Below are positions 1 to 12,292 of a DNA stretch of 64,000 nucleotides, in pieces. The first letter of the stretch is position 1. Each line of letters opens with the position of its first letter. The DNA lies in the NCBI RefSeq assembly GCF_023065955.2, contig NW_026623078.1, positions 7,574,199-7,638,198 on the forward strand, given 5' to 3'. Made by a program: the position numbers and the translations under genes. The notes beneath the pieces were generated by a model. That model saw only the letters and a list, made by a program, of their open reading frames with translations. It was not told where the DNA came from and did not search any database. This DNA is from Ursus arctos (Eukaryota > Chordata > Mammalia > Carnivora > Ursidae).

Positions 1-130
1 AGAGGGAGACAGAAAATCCCAAGCAGATTGCCTGATGAGCATGGAGCCCAACACGGGGCTTTATCTTATGACCCTAAGATCATGACGTGAGCTGAAATCA
101 AGAGTTGGTCGCTCAACTGAATGGCACTCC
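1..130 (-). mobile_element. SINEC (Can-SINE), cut by window start
   Basis: Reverse-orientation carnivore tRNA-Lys-derived SINE. The GA-rich part, the ATGACCCTAAGATCATGACG box and the CTCAACTGA end (reverse of the A-box region) are visible. Its poly(T) end lies outside the window. Confidence 0.8.
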
Positions 131-133
131 TGA

Positions 134-397
134 GCAGAGTCTTATACTTGCGTTTTCTCTTCATAACTAATGTTGTACTGAGGTCACAGTGGGTATCAGT
201 AAATACTAAGTTGAACTTTAAAATTAAATTTTAACTTTTAATTTAGACAATTTATGTTTATTCATTGAGTGATGAGAGAAGAAACCTTGGTATTTATTTT
301 CCTTGGCTTTGTTTGTTTTATAATTTTTTTAATCTGTAGTTTTCCTTACCTAGAAGAGAAATTGAGGAGTCGTTTTTATTAAAACTCATTTATTCTG
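134..397. other. Intronic, nothing recognised
   Basis: AT-rich sequence in a SPIDR intron. I see no gene, repeat family or clear motif here. Confidence 0.5.
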
Positions 398-607
398 CAG
401 TGGGGTGGGCAAACTATAGCTTGCAGGCCAAATCAGGCCCCTTACTTGACTTTGCAGATTTTTATTGGAATTTAGCCACTCTCACGCATTTGTGTGTTGT
501 CTGTGGTTGCTCTCACACTACAATTTCAGAGTTGAGTATTTGTAAAAGACTCAAAAGCCTAAAATAGTTACCGTATGGTCCTTTACAAAAAATTTTGCCA
601 ACCTCTG
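398..607 (-). mobile_element. hAT-Charlie non-autonomous DNA transposon relic (MER1-like)
   Basis: Begins CAGTGGGGTGGGCAAACT and ends TTTTGCCAACCTCTG, forming imperfect terminal inverted repeats. The interior (ATAGCTTGCAGGCCAAATC ... AGTTGAGTATTTGTAAAAGA) matches an old mammalian hAT element as I remember it. The precise subfamily name is uncertain. Confidence 0.7.
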
Positions 608-884
608 TGTGGATGGTAATTTGCTTTAAAACCATATTCATCTAACCTTAAATGGCTTCCATGGATGGGGAATGATATTTCTCTGTCTTGAATATACACT
701 ATTAAAAGAAGTATATCCAGCCTTACCTGATTACCAGGATTAGATTAGCTTGTACCTCTGACCCTACTCAAATGATGGAAAATGTGTTAAAAATAATAAA
801 ATCTTATAAACCATGTGTCTGGAACCCCTCAGACAATCCTCAGGGTTAGTGGTTTGCTGGAAGGAATCATAGGATTTGAAGTCA
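608..884. other. Intronic, nothing recognised
   Basis: Unique-looking AT-rich intron sequence without a supported feature. Confidence 0.5.
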
Positions 885-1360
885 TTATACTTAGGCTATG
901 ATTTATTACAGCAAAGGACACAAAGCCACGTCAACAAAGGGAAAAGGTACACCAGAAGCAACACAAATGAAACCAGGCACGAGTTTCTAGCAGTCGTTTT
1001 CCAGGGGAGTTGCACAGTACACACTTAATTCCTCTAGCAATGAATTGCAGCAACATAGGCTAAGTGTTGCCTACCAGAGAAGTTCACTGTTTCTGTTGGG
1101 GTTCCATCATGTAGATAACTGTGCTTGCGTGACTGACTGCAGTGAACCTCTAGTCCCTCAAAAAGAAATCAGATGTTCACCACAAATTACATTGTTTGCA
1201 TAGACTATCTGGACAAAATAGTACAGTGTGGCCAAGGTACTGAGTGTGCAAAATATTTCTGTCAGAATACTCCAAAAGATCAGTTCCCAAGTGCCAGTCA
1301 GTGGCCAGTCAGGAAAACAGGCCCTTCTGAGAATAAACATGGTTGTACCAACTCAACCTA
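885..1360 (-). repeat. Probable old LTR-like interspersed repeat, family unassigned
   Basis: The run from TGATTTATTACAGCAAAGG through CTTAATTCCTCTAGCAATGA to AGGAAAACAGGCCCTTCTGA resembles an old mammalian LTR-type interspersed repeat I have seen elsewhere, in reverse orientation. Short open frames on both strands at 1158-1364 fall inside it and are not considered genes. Confidence 0.4.
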
Positions 1361-1461
1361 CTGAGTTAACATTTTCATGAATGTCCCATAATAAGTGGTC
1401 AGAAGCACAAGATTTGTGTTCAGAAACAAACAAAAAATGTATTTTAGTTGTAAATTTTCTG

Positions 1462-1566
1462 CTAGTTATATATGTAGTTATATATATTTATATATAAGTT
1501 ATATATATAAATATATATAATGCTTTTATTTATATTATATATATAATGCTATATATATAATGCTAG
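1462..1566. repeat. (TA)n-rich simple repeat
   Basis: About 100 bp of imperfect TATATA tracts with interspersed ATAATGC units, prone to length polymorphism. Confidence 0.9.
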
Positions 1567-2548
1567 GTATAATTATATTTCAAATATGTTCTTTTAATGA
1601 CTTCATTATTTTAGTCAGCATTATCTTATTCTCAAGTAAGAAATTACCTTCATGACTTCATAAATCAAGCTCAGAATAACTTTATAGTATCACGAGTCTT
1701 TAAAATTTCACCAAAATAAACATTGTTTTGTTTGAATTCACAGTTTAAACAAATAATGTTCTGAGGAGTGAGGTTTCCAGGACTACGTTTGCTCTTTCTG
1801 GTTTTTATAGAGACTGAAACAGTCTGGCACTTTTTTCCAAAGTTCATGTTCTTGCATGAATGTCAAAGAGTAATCATTTCAGAGATGACTTATCTCCATA
1901 ATATCATTTTAGCTCATTGTGGCCAATAAAATTCCCAACAGTGTATTATATATTATCTCTTAGTTTTTGAAATAATGAAATAAGCATTATGAAACATTGT
2001 ACCTTTTAAATTCCTTAGTATTAAAGTACTTGACGTATCACCTTTATTGAACCTCATAGTTACGGAACAATATACAGGACAAATTTCTTCTTTAGAGATA
2101 ATTCATTATGCCTCTCTGCATATTTGTAGCTGCTGAAGTTAAATATATATATGTGTGTGTGTATAAAATTTTTCCCCTATTCTTTTGGCTGGCATTTTCA
2201 AGAGAGCCTGGTATCGTGTGTGTAGGATACTATGTGGATAGTGGGGATTCCTGAGATTATTGCCTTAACCTGTGTAACTCTGGACAACTACATATAAATA
2301 ACTTAATCTTCCTCTGTTTCAGTTTACCTAGTTTGCCTCCTTTCACCTCAAAGGAATCTTGAGAGGATTATTTTGATCAGGTTTGATTATTTTGAGGAAG
2401 ATGCTTCCTTATACATCTTCCTGTATGTATAAGATGTGGTTAGAGCCATCTACCTGAAATCTGATTAGGGCCTTTTCACCTAACCTTGGATGTAGAAGGA
2501 GGCCCTGGGCCTCTGAAGTAACTGCTAGTAGATTTGCTTTGCAGTGAG
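1567..2548. other. Intronic, nothing recognised
   Basis: AT-rich intron sequence. A short TATATATATGTGTGTGTG tract lies at about 2144-2161. No exon-like open frame with splice sites is seen. Confidence 0.5.
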
Positions 2549-2780
2549 GTTTTTTGTTTTTTGTTTTTAAAGATTTATTTATTTGTTTGAGAGAGGGAGA
2601 GCATGCACATGTGTGCGTGCACAAGTAGGGGGAAGGGCCATGCGGGAGGGAGACAGAATCTCAAGCAGACTCCCTACTGAGCAGAGCCCAGTGGAGGGCT
2701 GGATCGCACAACCCTGAGATCACGACCTGAGCCAAAATCAAGAGGCCGATGCTTAACCAACTGAGCTACCCATGTATTCC
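2549..2780 (-). mobile_element. SINEC (Can-SINE)
   Basis: Reverse SINE with poly(T)-rich start, AAAGATTTATTTATTTG, a GAGA tract, CCCTGAGATCACGACCTGAG and ACCAACTGAGCTACCC. It is flanked by 9-bp target-site duplications TGCAGTGAG at 2540-2548 and 2781-2789. Confidence 0.92.
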
Positions 2781-3354
2781 TGCAGTGAGTGTTTTGGGCT
2801 GTTAGTGGCTCAACTTAGTTTTGAAAAAGTAGCCAGATATAAAGTTCTAAAGAGCAAAATCTGTATTTTATTAATCATGGTAGTCCTGATGTCCAACATG
2901 GAGCTTTGTTGCTTCCAGGCAAACAAGCAGTCTATGACTTTGATAGTCAGAGAGGCTGCTAGGAGCAGGCTTGGGCCTAGGTAGGATTGAGGCCAGCCAG
3001 CAGCTTTGTAGATGGAGGGAAGGAAATCCATGTGGCATATGCAGAAGTGCATTACCTCACAGTACAAAATAATGGGTATCCACAAGAATAATTCTGAATT
3101 GTCAAGAAAATATTAAACTCTATTGAGCATGTGATATTTAAGAAGATAGAAGTAGAATAAGTTATGGAAAACTTCACTTATGAGGGATTTCCATTAAAAT
3201 GATTGAAGTATAAAAAGTTTTTACAGTTTTCAGTTCCATGAGATGCTCAGTGAAAAACTGGGCAAATTGTAGTCAAATATGTTTAGGAAACACTACGTAT
3301 TACAGCCCCCTCTTAGAGGTCACAATGCACATGGGCATATTAAGAGCTCCTGAG

Positions 3355-3463
3355 TGATAAGCGCTGGGTGTTATAATGCAACTGATGAATTATTGAACTC
3401 TACATCTGAAACTAATGATGTAATATAGGTTGACTGTTTGAATTTAAATAAAAAATAAACAAA
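3355..3463 (+). mobile_element. Severely 5'-truncated LINE-1 stub
   Basis: Carries only the last ~110 bp of a carnivore L1 (GATGAATTATTGAACTCTAC, ACATCTGAAACTAATGATGT, AATTTAAATAAAAA). The direct repeat AGCTCCTGAG at 3345-3354 and 3464-3473 is its target-site duplication. Confidence 0.88.
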
Positions 3464-3473
3464 AGCTCCTGAG

Positions 3474-4625
3474 AAATCTTACAGTTTAATTTTATTCAAC
3501 CTAGTTTATTCATACTGATTTGATTGTAGAGCTCATTTTCTCTTATTAACATCTTATGAATCTTGTGTTTGGAGAGGCACATCCCAGGTCTTCTGTACAG
3601 GGCTGTATACTTGCTTTGTACTGTTTTTGCTTTTCTTTATTGCCTTTGTTTTCTTAGGGCACTTACCTGGCATATTTCTGTTGAAGCTCTTTCCGCCTTC
3701 CTAGGCTTCACTGATTTTCTTCCATTCCCTTCCCTCCCCAGTTCCACCATTGTATAAGATTTCAATTCTTTGTTTTGGGGGGGGAAAAAAGCCTAGCTCA
3801 TAATCAGAAACAGACTGTGTGCTCCCTCTCGTTCCATTTGCATAAATGAACAGATTAAGTTTTAGACCACACTCTCATTTGGGCTTCTCTATTAATTTTG
3901 AGGCCTCAGTTTTGAATGCAGGTTTGAGTTGGAGGACCCTTCAGCCTCCAGCAGACCGGGGACAAGGTGTGCTGCCCCTACCTGAGTGTGCCAGCTGGCA
4001 GGGTTACAGAAAGACTCAGAGCTGTGTCTTTCTCTGAACATGTTTTGAAACAGATAATGGCTGGATAGGTTGTATCACAGACTGTATCCATATTCTACAG
4101 TTATATACTGCCTTCCTTGGACAAGGGGGTGCTTTTCTTTCTTGTCCTCTATAATCACTGGTTCTGGGCAGGTCGCTACTTGTTTGCTGTGGATTTTTGT
4201 CCTTGGGCATATGCTCTGACCTCCACACTCAGCTGTGCTTGGTGAAGTATGACTGACCCCGTAGGTTCTTTCTAGAGCATTGTAATTTCTCTCTCTCTAC
4301 CTTTCTTTTAAGATGCGCCTTGTCCTGCTGTTTCTCATTTTCTCTTTGGGTTCCTCAGAGCAGGCTCTTTGGAATTTAAGATCAGGTGGAATTGTGCTTT
4401 TGTGATCCTATGTCGATAGGACTTAAGTTCTATCATTCTCATCGGGCTGGAATTTGAGGTTGGAAACATATTTGAGGAGGGCAAGCCAAGTGGTTTACAA
4501 AGGTGTGACCATGGGAGTAGCTTGTTAAACCTGTTTACCTCAGAAAAGATTTTTTTTTTCTGAAGTGTGTGAGAAAATCTATTGCTTTTGTTTTTCCACA
4601 CAAACTGGCTCCAGTTTTCATGGAT
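3474..4625. other. Intronic, nothing recognised
   Basis: Unique-looking intron sequence. Open frames at 3563-3757 and 3846-4037 show no recognisable protein similarity or splice context. Confidence 0.45.
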
Positions 4626-4700
4626 AAAGTTTCAGTCACAAACATACCAAGTAAATAGTGAAAGTTTCAGTCACAAACATACCAAGTAAATAGTGAAAGT
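4626..4700 (+). repeat. Perfect 35-bp tandem duplication
   Basis: The unit beginning AAAGTTTCAGTCACAAACAT occurs at 4626-4660 and identically at 4661-4695, followed by a partial third start (AAAGT, 4696-4700). Confidence 0.97.
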
Positions 4701-4959
4701 ATATCTCCTATCAATAGTTTAAGTCTGTATTGTCTAGAATTGTGTTGTGTTTATTGATTTTTAATCCCAATAGAAAATAAAATTCTGTGAGCAACTGGGA
4801 GTCTGATAGATATAATCTTTACATTTTTGGTGGTTTTGCTTTCCACACAACTGTGCAGTTCTTGATTACTTAGCCAGAAAATAGCCCACGTTAATTAAGG
4901 GGTGTGTATGTGATTCCATTGGAATTTAAAGACCACTGGGGTATGAATTTTGGTGCCTC

Positions 4960-5036
4960 CCCACTACAATCATTGTACCCAGAATGATTCCTGATACATA
5001 GTAGGCACTCAATTAATTTGTTAAAAAGAGTGAATT
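4960..5036 (+). repeat. L2/MIR 3'-end relic
   Basis: The string TGATACATAGTAGGCACTCA followed by ATTAATTTGTT matches the conserved tail of ancient L2/MIR elements (CATAGTAGGCGCTCAATAAA). Confidence 0.55.
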
Positions 5037-7436
5037 CCATTTTAACATTGGGAGTGGAAATAAAGGCGTTTGCTAAGTGTATTTGTTGGTTTATCAGTCA
5101 CCAGTACTCTTTCATTCCCTTTAATTTTTAAGAGCTGTCTTCGTTTTGGTCATTTTATTTGCCACAGTTGCCATGGCTTATCTTCTGTGGCATTTTTGTT
5201 GTTGCCCTTATCTTCTACCTTCCCTAAAAACATTTAGTGGTTGTTATTAGATTTAAAAGCTTCTAAGCAGGCAGAGTCTTAAAATCCTTTTGTTCTTTTT
5301 TTAAAATGCCACTACTGATCTCACTTGTAGTGTGACTTTAAGAAAGGAAGGCTGAACCCAAAATAAACATGGTGAACTTAGCATAGCCTGACTCTTGGTG
5401 ATCTCATAAGATCTTACAAGGGCAGGTCTGGGCATGGGTCAGTAATTGAGTGGGAAGTCTCAGAGAGCAGAAAGCAGTGCACTGCCGGATGTGGCATGGG
5501 GAACTCGCCTGGCCCTGCAAGTCAGGGTGCAGCCAGCACCTGCCCCGCCCCCACCATCAGGCAAACAAGGTGTCTTCAGTGAACCCCACCCCCAACCTGC
5601 CTTCCCTCCCCTCATGGACACCTCCTCACCTGGGCTGAAAAAAAGGGCTTGAGACTTTTGTTTTGCATGAAATATGAGTCAAGTGAGCTGTTTTCTGTCT
5701 TATAATTGGTTATCTAAAAAAGTGATTTTAGTTTAGGTACTATTTTCCTTTTCTTTGTTTTACCAGCTGAGTTAGTAAGTAGCTACAAAGGCGTCATTTA
5801 AAAATAAGAAGTGGTGATTTATTACTAGTATTCTACTATTGCTCTTAGTGTGATCTTTCAATACATTTCAGAGTTAAAAGCTTTAAATTTCTAAGTGTTA
5901 GCAGTGTTTGATCTAATTTGTTTCATTTGTTGTAGAAGTAACTTTACTATGGAGGCACTAATTCTTGTAATTAGCCTCTATTTTTTTACTTTGTTAGTAG
6001 ACACAGTTTTTAATCTAAGAGGTGCCTACTCATGTCGACTTTCATACATGGATTTAAATTTAGATTTGATATACAGGAATTGGGACACTTCAGTTCAGGA
6101 GTAGCTCTTTAATTGTTCAGGGAGATCACTAACGAGAATCTTCCCTGAACATTCCATGAAGAAATTTGTTGGTAGGATTACATTAGCTTCAAGGGTATCA
6201 GATGAATTGAATAAAGTATTATGCTAATTAATTTTTAAATCTAAAATTTGTGATAGTTACTTAAAATTTATTTTTTAAAGAAAAAACAGTGCTTATTGAA
6301 TTAATACCTATTTGTATGATTGTATGAAAAATTGTATGATTTTTTTATTACTCTTTTTAAAATCAGCTCACTTAAGTATATTCTTATTTTATCCCAGCTC
6401 TTCCTGTTGCCCAGATATTGTGTGCATTACCAAGTAACTGGCAGATTAGAGAAACGATGGAGTCTTTTTTCTTATCATTTTAGCTGTATAGTATTATAGA
6501 ATATCAAAATAAAGAATCCCTGAAAGTAACAGAAGTCTTTGTGATCCCTATCCTACAACCAGAAAGAGGTTGTCTATGATGAGGCTACCGTCACATAAAT
6601 ACTCCTTAACGTTCAGGGAGCTCTGGTAGGTAGAATGCTGTGGCTGGTTTGTTCTCACATGTGTCCACAACTTGGGCATCTTAAAGGTTGGTGTCTTGGA
6701 TCATTTCTTCTCCAATGACCTCTTTGCCAAGCAGATGCATTCCAGCCTCTTGCCAGGTGTCTGTGCTAGTCCTGTGATCATATAAGACTCCCTGTGTTAG
6801 AAATAGTATCTTCTTTTCCCTTTCTTTGCTCCTGAAGGTATGCTCTATTTCCGTTAGTAGCACCACTATCCTGTTTTGCCTTCTTTGAACCAATTGACTC
6901 TTCCTCTGAAGTATTTCATTAGCACTATTGGTTACCAAACAATTTTAGAATAGTGATTATTAAAGTAGTAGGTGAAAAATGAATTGTATTGAATTACTTT
7001 CAGTACATTAAAATGTTATCAAAACTTAATTTGTTAATGCATTTCAGCAGTGGGGTTGGGAATAGAAACAAGTCTGAATGCAGAGACTTTACCACTGATT
7101 CAGACCAGTCACTGGTACTTAGAAGCTACATTGGAAGCATGTGAAAGAATTTGCGCATCATTATTCCAAGAAATAAATTTGAGCATATTCCCATGGATGA
7201 TGGGTCTATTGATTTGTCTTTATGTAAGAGAACATGTGTGTTCTCTCTACACACACACACACACCCAATCTGTAAGATTATATTGTTCTTATTATCTTAT
7301 TCTTATTTCCTCCTGCTTCCTAGTGTGAACCCTAAACTTTATGTGAACTTGTTTATATATCTTGAATATCCATTCTAGTTTCCTAACTTCTGTGCTTTCT
7401 TCTCTCTTCTCATTTTCATCTATTAAGAATTTTCCA
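5037..7436. other. Intronic, largely unassigned
   Basis: Mostly AT-rich intron. A GC-rich patch at about 5395-5645 contains overlapping open frames (5446-5652 and 5450-5638) but no recognisable protein. A short (AC)n lies at 7249-7266. No exon is supported. Confidence 0.45.
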
Positions 7437-7643
7437 GGGGTGCCTGGGTGGCTCAGTTGGTTAAGCATTCGACTCTTGATTTCAGCTCAGGTCATGATCT
7501 CAGGCTCATGAGATCCAGTACTACATTGGGCTCCGCACTCAGTGGAAAGTCTGCCTATCTCTCTCTCTCTTTCTCTTAGTTTCTCCCCCTTCCCCTGCTC
7601 ATGCTCTTTCTCTCTGAAATAAATAAATAAATCTTAAAAAAAA
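7437..7643 (+). mobile_element. SINEC (Can-SINE)
   Basis: Starts GGGGTGCCTGGGTGGCTCAG, with GGTCATGATCTCAGG, a CT-rich tract and an AATAAATAAATAAATCTTAA tail. The A box (TGGCTCAGTTGG) is well preserved. Confidence 0.93.
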
Positions 7644-7784
7644 TTTTTTTTTTCGAATGCTTTGAAATATGGTGTAGGTTTTATTTCTCCTGGTATGTAT
7701 GCTGGTTTCAAATGGGACAGAAATAAGGGCTCCATTCTTTGCCCACTTGTAACATTTAATGTGAACCATGCTTGTAATATCTCC

Positions 7785-7882
7785 TTTATTTGATTTCAAG
7801 CTATTTATGGAACTAGGTCTCAGATTTTCTCTCTTGCATAACATCTTGCACACAGCGTGTACTGAATAAATATTTGTTTAAT
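7785..7882 (+). repeat. L2/MIR 3'-end relic
   Basis: Contains CTTGCACACAGCGTGTACTG followed by AATAAATATTTGTTTAA, matching the ancient L2-type tail. Confidence 0.5.
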
Positions 7883-7899
7883 AGAAAATTTTTTCTTTT

Positions 7900-9149
7900 T
7901 GGAGATATATAGAAGATAATTAAGCCTCTTGGTTATAAGCAACAGAAAACAAATCTAGCTACTTTAAAAGAAGAAGAGGAAATTTATTGGAATCATGCTT
8001 GTGTATCTCATGGAATCTAAGATAAAGGTGAAGGATGAACTGGGTCTCAGGGCAGCTCTGGGAACCTCACCAGCAGGAAATCGTGGATCTTTCATTTAGA
8101 GATTAACCATTAGTGTGTCTTAGCTTCTACTTCCCAGACTCTATATCCCTCAATTAAAAATCTGATTGGCCCAACTTTGGTGACTTGTCTACCTGAGGCA
8201 AATCATAGTAGACACATGGCTGCTTAGACATGGATGAGGCCCACCTGTGGCTGCTTGGATGTTGAAGGCTATCTCCTCCATTGATAGTTCTCTGAAGAGA
8301 GAAGTTAGAAATAAATTGTGACAGTTGTCTATTATAGCAGTATTGCTCACTTTTGGAAACTGAGAAAGTTTTGAACACTTTACGATTTTGATACGTTTGT
8401 AGGCGGCTTCAGTTACAGACAGTTTACAATGTTGTCATTGTCTTTTGGTGACTGATTTCACAGGAACTACCCCTCGCTCATACTTTAATCTTGCCATTTG
8501 TGATATTTAAGCACTAATTCAGGTGTCTCCTAGTTCTGAAGTTACTAGGTCAGAGGAAAGAAAAGGAATCACAATACTAATAAGTATATTATGTTTCAAA
8601 CATTAGCAAATAATGATCGTAGCTACAGTCACTCTTTGGCTCTGGGAATTTGACCACTGCAGTAAATTTTCTACTATAAAAGATCAACATTTACTTGTTG
8701 GTATTATTTCTGTAATAGTGGAAGGCTGTATACCTGAAAGAAGTAATATTATAAGAAAGTTTTAAGAGGGCACCAGTTGATTAGCTTTCCAAAGGAAACA
8801 GGAGAAAATATTGGAAAATATGTGTTTCAAAAGAAAAAAAAATAAGGCTTTATTTTGGTACTTGAGATCCAGTATTGAAATAAAGTAATATGTTTTGTAT
8901 AAAGATGATTTGGTAAAGAATAAAAATTTTCAAGGAACAAAAATATTGCCCAAGTACACTGGGTCACTGTGTAGCACTAGGCAGTCTACCAGAGATAATG
9001 ATTTAAAAATCTTTGGTTGAGAAAATTTTCTTAAGATACTAGAAGGGATTTCGGTTTTATGTACTGGTTCTTCCTCTGTCATTTTTAAATTGTAATAATG
9101 GTTTTCTGATGACCTCTCAATCTGTGTACATTTAGACCCATATGAGTAA
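7900..9149. other. Intronic, partly old repeat-like
   Basis: The stretch at about 7930-8290 (AAGCAACAGAAAAC ... GAAATTTATTGG) looks like an old interspersed repeat that I cannot name. The rest is unassigned intron. Confidence 0.35.
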
Positions 9150-9321
9150 AAAGTAAATGTCTCTCCTACTAGAAATATGGCTAAAGTGTATGAATAAGCA
9201 ATTCACTGAAAAAGAAATATGAAGAGCCAATAAAAAAGTGCAAAGATTAACCCTGTGGATAATCGAGAAAATGCAAACTTAAGCAAGAATGAAATATTTT
9301 ATACCTGTCAGAATAAAAATT
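9150..9321 (+). mobile_element. Old L1 ORF2 fragment (L1M-type)
   Basis: GCAATTCACTGAAAAAGAAA, GAGCCAATAAAAAAGTGCAA and ACCTGTCAGAATAAAAATTA resemble the late ORF2 region of old L1s. It is cut by the younger L1 starting at 9338. Confidence 0.55.
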
Positions 9322-9709
9322 AAAAAGTATAAGAAGAGAAGAAGATGACGGTGGAGTAGGAGAACTCTAGGCTTGCTTCATCCCATGAATACAACTAGAT
9401 AACTATCAAATCATCCTAAATACCCCAGAAATTGACCTGAAGACTGGCAAAACAAACTCCACAATTAAAGGTAGAGAAGAGGCCATATCAAGGAAGGTAG
9501 GAAGTGTGGAGACATGGTCTAGGGGAGAAGCAGTTTGTGGCCACTATAGTCAGGAGGAAGCCACTGTCACAGAGAAGAGCAAGAGACAGACTAACACACA
9601 GGGAAGCACAGAGGGAGAAAATGAATCCCCATAGCAATTGGCTTGGTAAGTGAGAGAGGTGGAATTTCCTGATTTCTGACAACCAGCAGAACTTAAAGCC
9701 TGGAGTTTT

Positions 9710-9831
9710 TGGTTTTGTTTTTTTAAAGATTTTTTTTTTTAAAGTTATCTCCACATCTAGTGTGGGGCTCTGACTTAAAACCCAGAGATCAAGAGTCACA
9801 TGCTCTACCAACTGAGCCATCCAAGCGCCCT
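9710..9831 (-). mobile_element. Short SINEC variant inside L1
   Basis: Reverse short-type carnivore SINE: poly(T)/AAAG start, then GTGTGGGGCTCTGACTTAAA, AGATCAAGAGTCACATGCTC and CCAACTGAGCCATCC. It lacks the long CT-rich middle part. Similar sequence (AAAGCCTGGAG / AAAGCCTTTGAG) flanks it. Confidence 0.82.
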
Positions 9832-10634
9832 GAAAGCCTTTGAGTTTCAAAGGTCAGCAGGCTTACCTGGGATAGAGCCTGGAGGGCACTGTGCTGCTTT
9901 TGGAGTGATGGCTGGCAAGGAACCCACAGACATAAAGCATGGAAACAGTGATCTGAAGAGTGCCTGGGACACACAGTGGGGAGGTTATTTGCTTATTTTG
10001 GAGCATGTCCCAGAAATGCAGTGTTCACAGAGAGAACCCTCCAGGCACAAAGGAACTGGCCAGCACCATTTCCCTCTGCCACCGCTCCACATAAGCGCAG
10101 GGCCACCTACGGGAACCAGCACTGCGCTGACACTTGCTACCTAACACAAGCTCCCCCTCCCCCCAACACACAATGCTCCAGCAGAACCACCCTTCCCAGT
10201 CTTGTTTGCCTCAGTCCTAGTGCCACAAGTCCCTCCCCCAGAAGACCAGCCCAAACCCCTGTTCACCCTGGTTCTCCTGGCTTGGGAGTTTTGTAAGGCC
10301 TTGGTTCTGGCAGATAGGTCTCATTTCACAAGCAGACCAGAGCACACCTAGTTAAAATGCACTACATTCAGGCCAGGGACCAAACACTTCCCATGGTAGG
10401 CAAAGAGAACCTCTGTAGATGACCAGTCTGAAAGATAAAGTGGCCAGGACAAAACAACAGAGCACACACAGTACACATTGGAGACATGCCTGGAAGCGCC
10501 AGGCCCTGGGGAATGAGGGGTGATACATGGTAAGGCACTAGAGGACTGCTTCTTTATAAGGCTATTACCCTCAAGAAGAGGAGACATAGCTGACTTTCCT
10601 AACACACATAAACAGGTAGAAAGACTTAGACAAA

Positions 10635-11583
10635 ATGAGAAGACAGAAAAATTTATCCAAAATGGAAGAACGGGACAGGTCCGTGGCCAGAGATCTAAAT
10701 GAAACGGATATGAGTAACGTGCTTGGTGGGTATTTAAAGCATTGATCATAAGGATACTCATGAAAACAAAAAGAAAAGAATGGAAGACTCTTAGCACAGA
10801 GATAAAGAATAACATAGCAGAAATAAAGGGCTCAGTAAATGAAATGATTAACATGCTGGATGAAATGAAGAGCAGACTAGAAGAAGCAGAGGAACGAATT
10901 AACGATCTAGAAGACAGAGGAATGGAAAGTAATGAAGCTGAACAAAAGAGAAAAAAGAATTAGGCAAAATGAGAATAGACTTAACTCAGTGACTCCTTCA
11001 AATGTAATAACATTTGTATCACAGGAGTCACAGGATAAGAAGAGAATGAAAAGAGGGCAGAAAATTTATTTGAAGAAATAATACCTGGAAACTTCCATAA
11101 TCTGGAGAAGGAAACAGATAACCAAATACAGGAGGCATGGAAAATTCCCCCAAAAATCAACAAAAGCAGATCCATACCAAGACATATTGTGATTAAAATG
11201 GCAAAATATAATGATAAAGAAAAAAAATTAAAAGCATCAAGAAAAAAAAAAGACAGTAACATAAAGGGGAAACCCCATAAACCTAGCAGGGGATTTTTTT
11301 TAACAGGGAGTGGCATGATATATTCAAAGTGCTGAATGGGAAAAATCTGCAGCCAGAAATACTTAGTCCCACAAGGGCATTATTCAGAATGGAAGGAGAG
11401 ATAGAGTTTTCCAGACAAAAACTGAAGGAGTATATAACCACTAAAGCAGCCCCGAAAGAAATATTAAATGGACTTGTTGAGGGGAAGGGAAAGATCAAAA
11501 GTGACAGTGTGAAGGTAGGAAAAACAAAATCAGTCAAACTGATTATTTCTGTAAAAAAATCAGTCAAGGAACTCACAAAATAA
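10635..11583 (+). pseudogene. L1 ORF1 remnant
   Basis: RNA-binding coiled-coil ORF1 protein gene of the L1 at 9338, broken. The frame at 10742-10963 encodes a coiled-coil segment (MKSRLEEAEERINDLEDR). The frame at 11329-11583 retains the C-terminal region (MLNGKNLQPEILSPTRALFR). Stops and frameshifts separate them. Confidence 0.8.
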
Positions 11584-12098
11584 GAGGATGTAAAATAAGA
11601 CAACATATACCTAAAACATAGGGAAGAGAGGCAGAAAGAATGGGTTCAAAATTAAATGACCATCAACTTAATATAGACTGCTATATGCAGAAGAGGTTAT
11701 ATACAAACCTGATGGCAACCATATATCAAAAACCACTAATAAATATGCAATAATAGAAAGAAATCCAAATATATCACTAAACAAAATCAGCAAAACATGA
11801 AAGGAAGGCAAGAAAGGATCTGAGAAAATCCTCAGAAACAACCACAAAACAAAATCACAATGAGTACATATTGTCCATAGTTACTTTGAATGTCAGTAGA
11901 CTAAACTCCCAATCAAAATACATAGGGTGACAAAATGGTTAAAATAACAAGACCTATCTGTATGCTGCCTACAAAAGACTCATTTTAGATGTAAAGACAC
12001 CTGCAGATTGAAAGTGAGGGGATGGAGAAACATTTATCATACAGTTAGATGTCAAAAGAAAGCAGGAATAGCAATACTTATATCAGACAAAATAGACT

Positions 12099-12292
12099 AA
12101 AAAAAAAGATTTTGTTTATTTATTTGTCAGAGAGAGGGAAAGAGAGAACAAGCAGGGGGAGTGGGAGGCAGAGGGAGAAGAGGCTCCCCACTGAGCAAGG
12201 ATCCCTATGTGGAACTCTATCCCAGGACGCTGGGATCATGACCTGAGCTGAAGGCAGACACTTAATTGACTCAGCTGCCCAGGTGCCCCACT
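12099..12292 (-). mobile_element. SINEC inside L1
   Basis: Reverse SINE with AAAGATTTTGTTTATTTATT, GCAGGGGGAGTGGGAGGCAG and GACTCAGCTGCCCAGGTGCC. The 9-bp target-site duplication AAATAGACT is at 12090-12098 and 12293-12301. Confidence 0.94.

Noticed and set aside
10742..10963. 73-codon coiled-coil frame as a host gene
   Set aside because: Matches L1 ORF1 coiled-coil sequence within the L1 at 9338.
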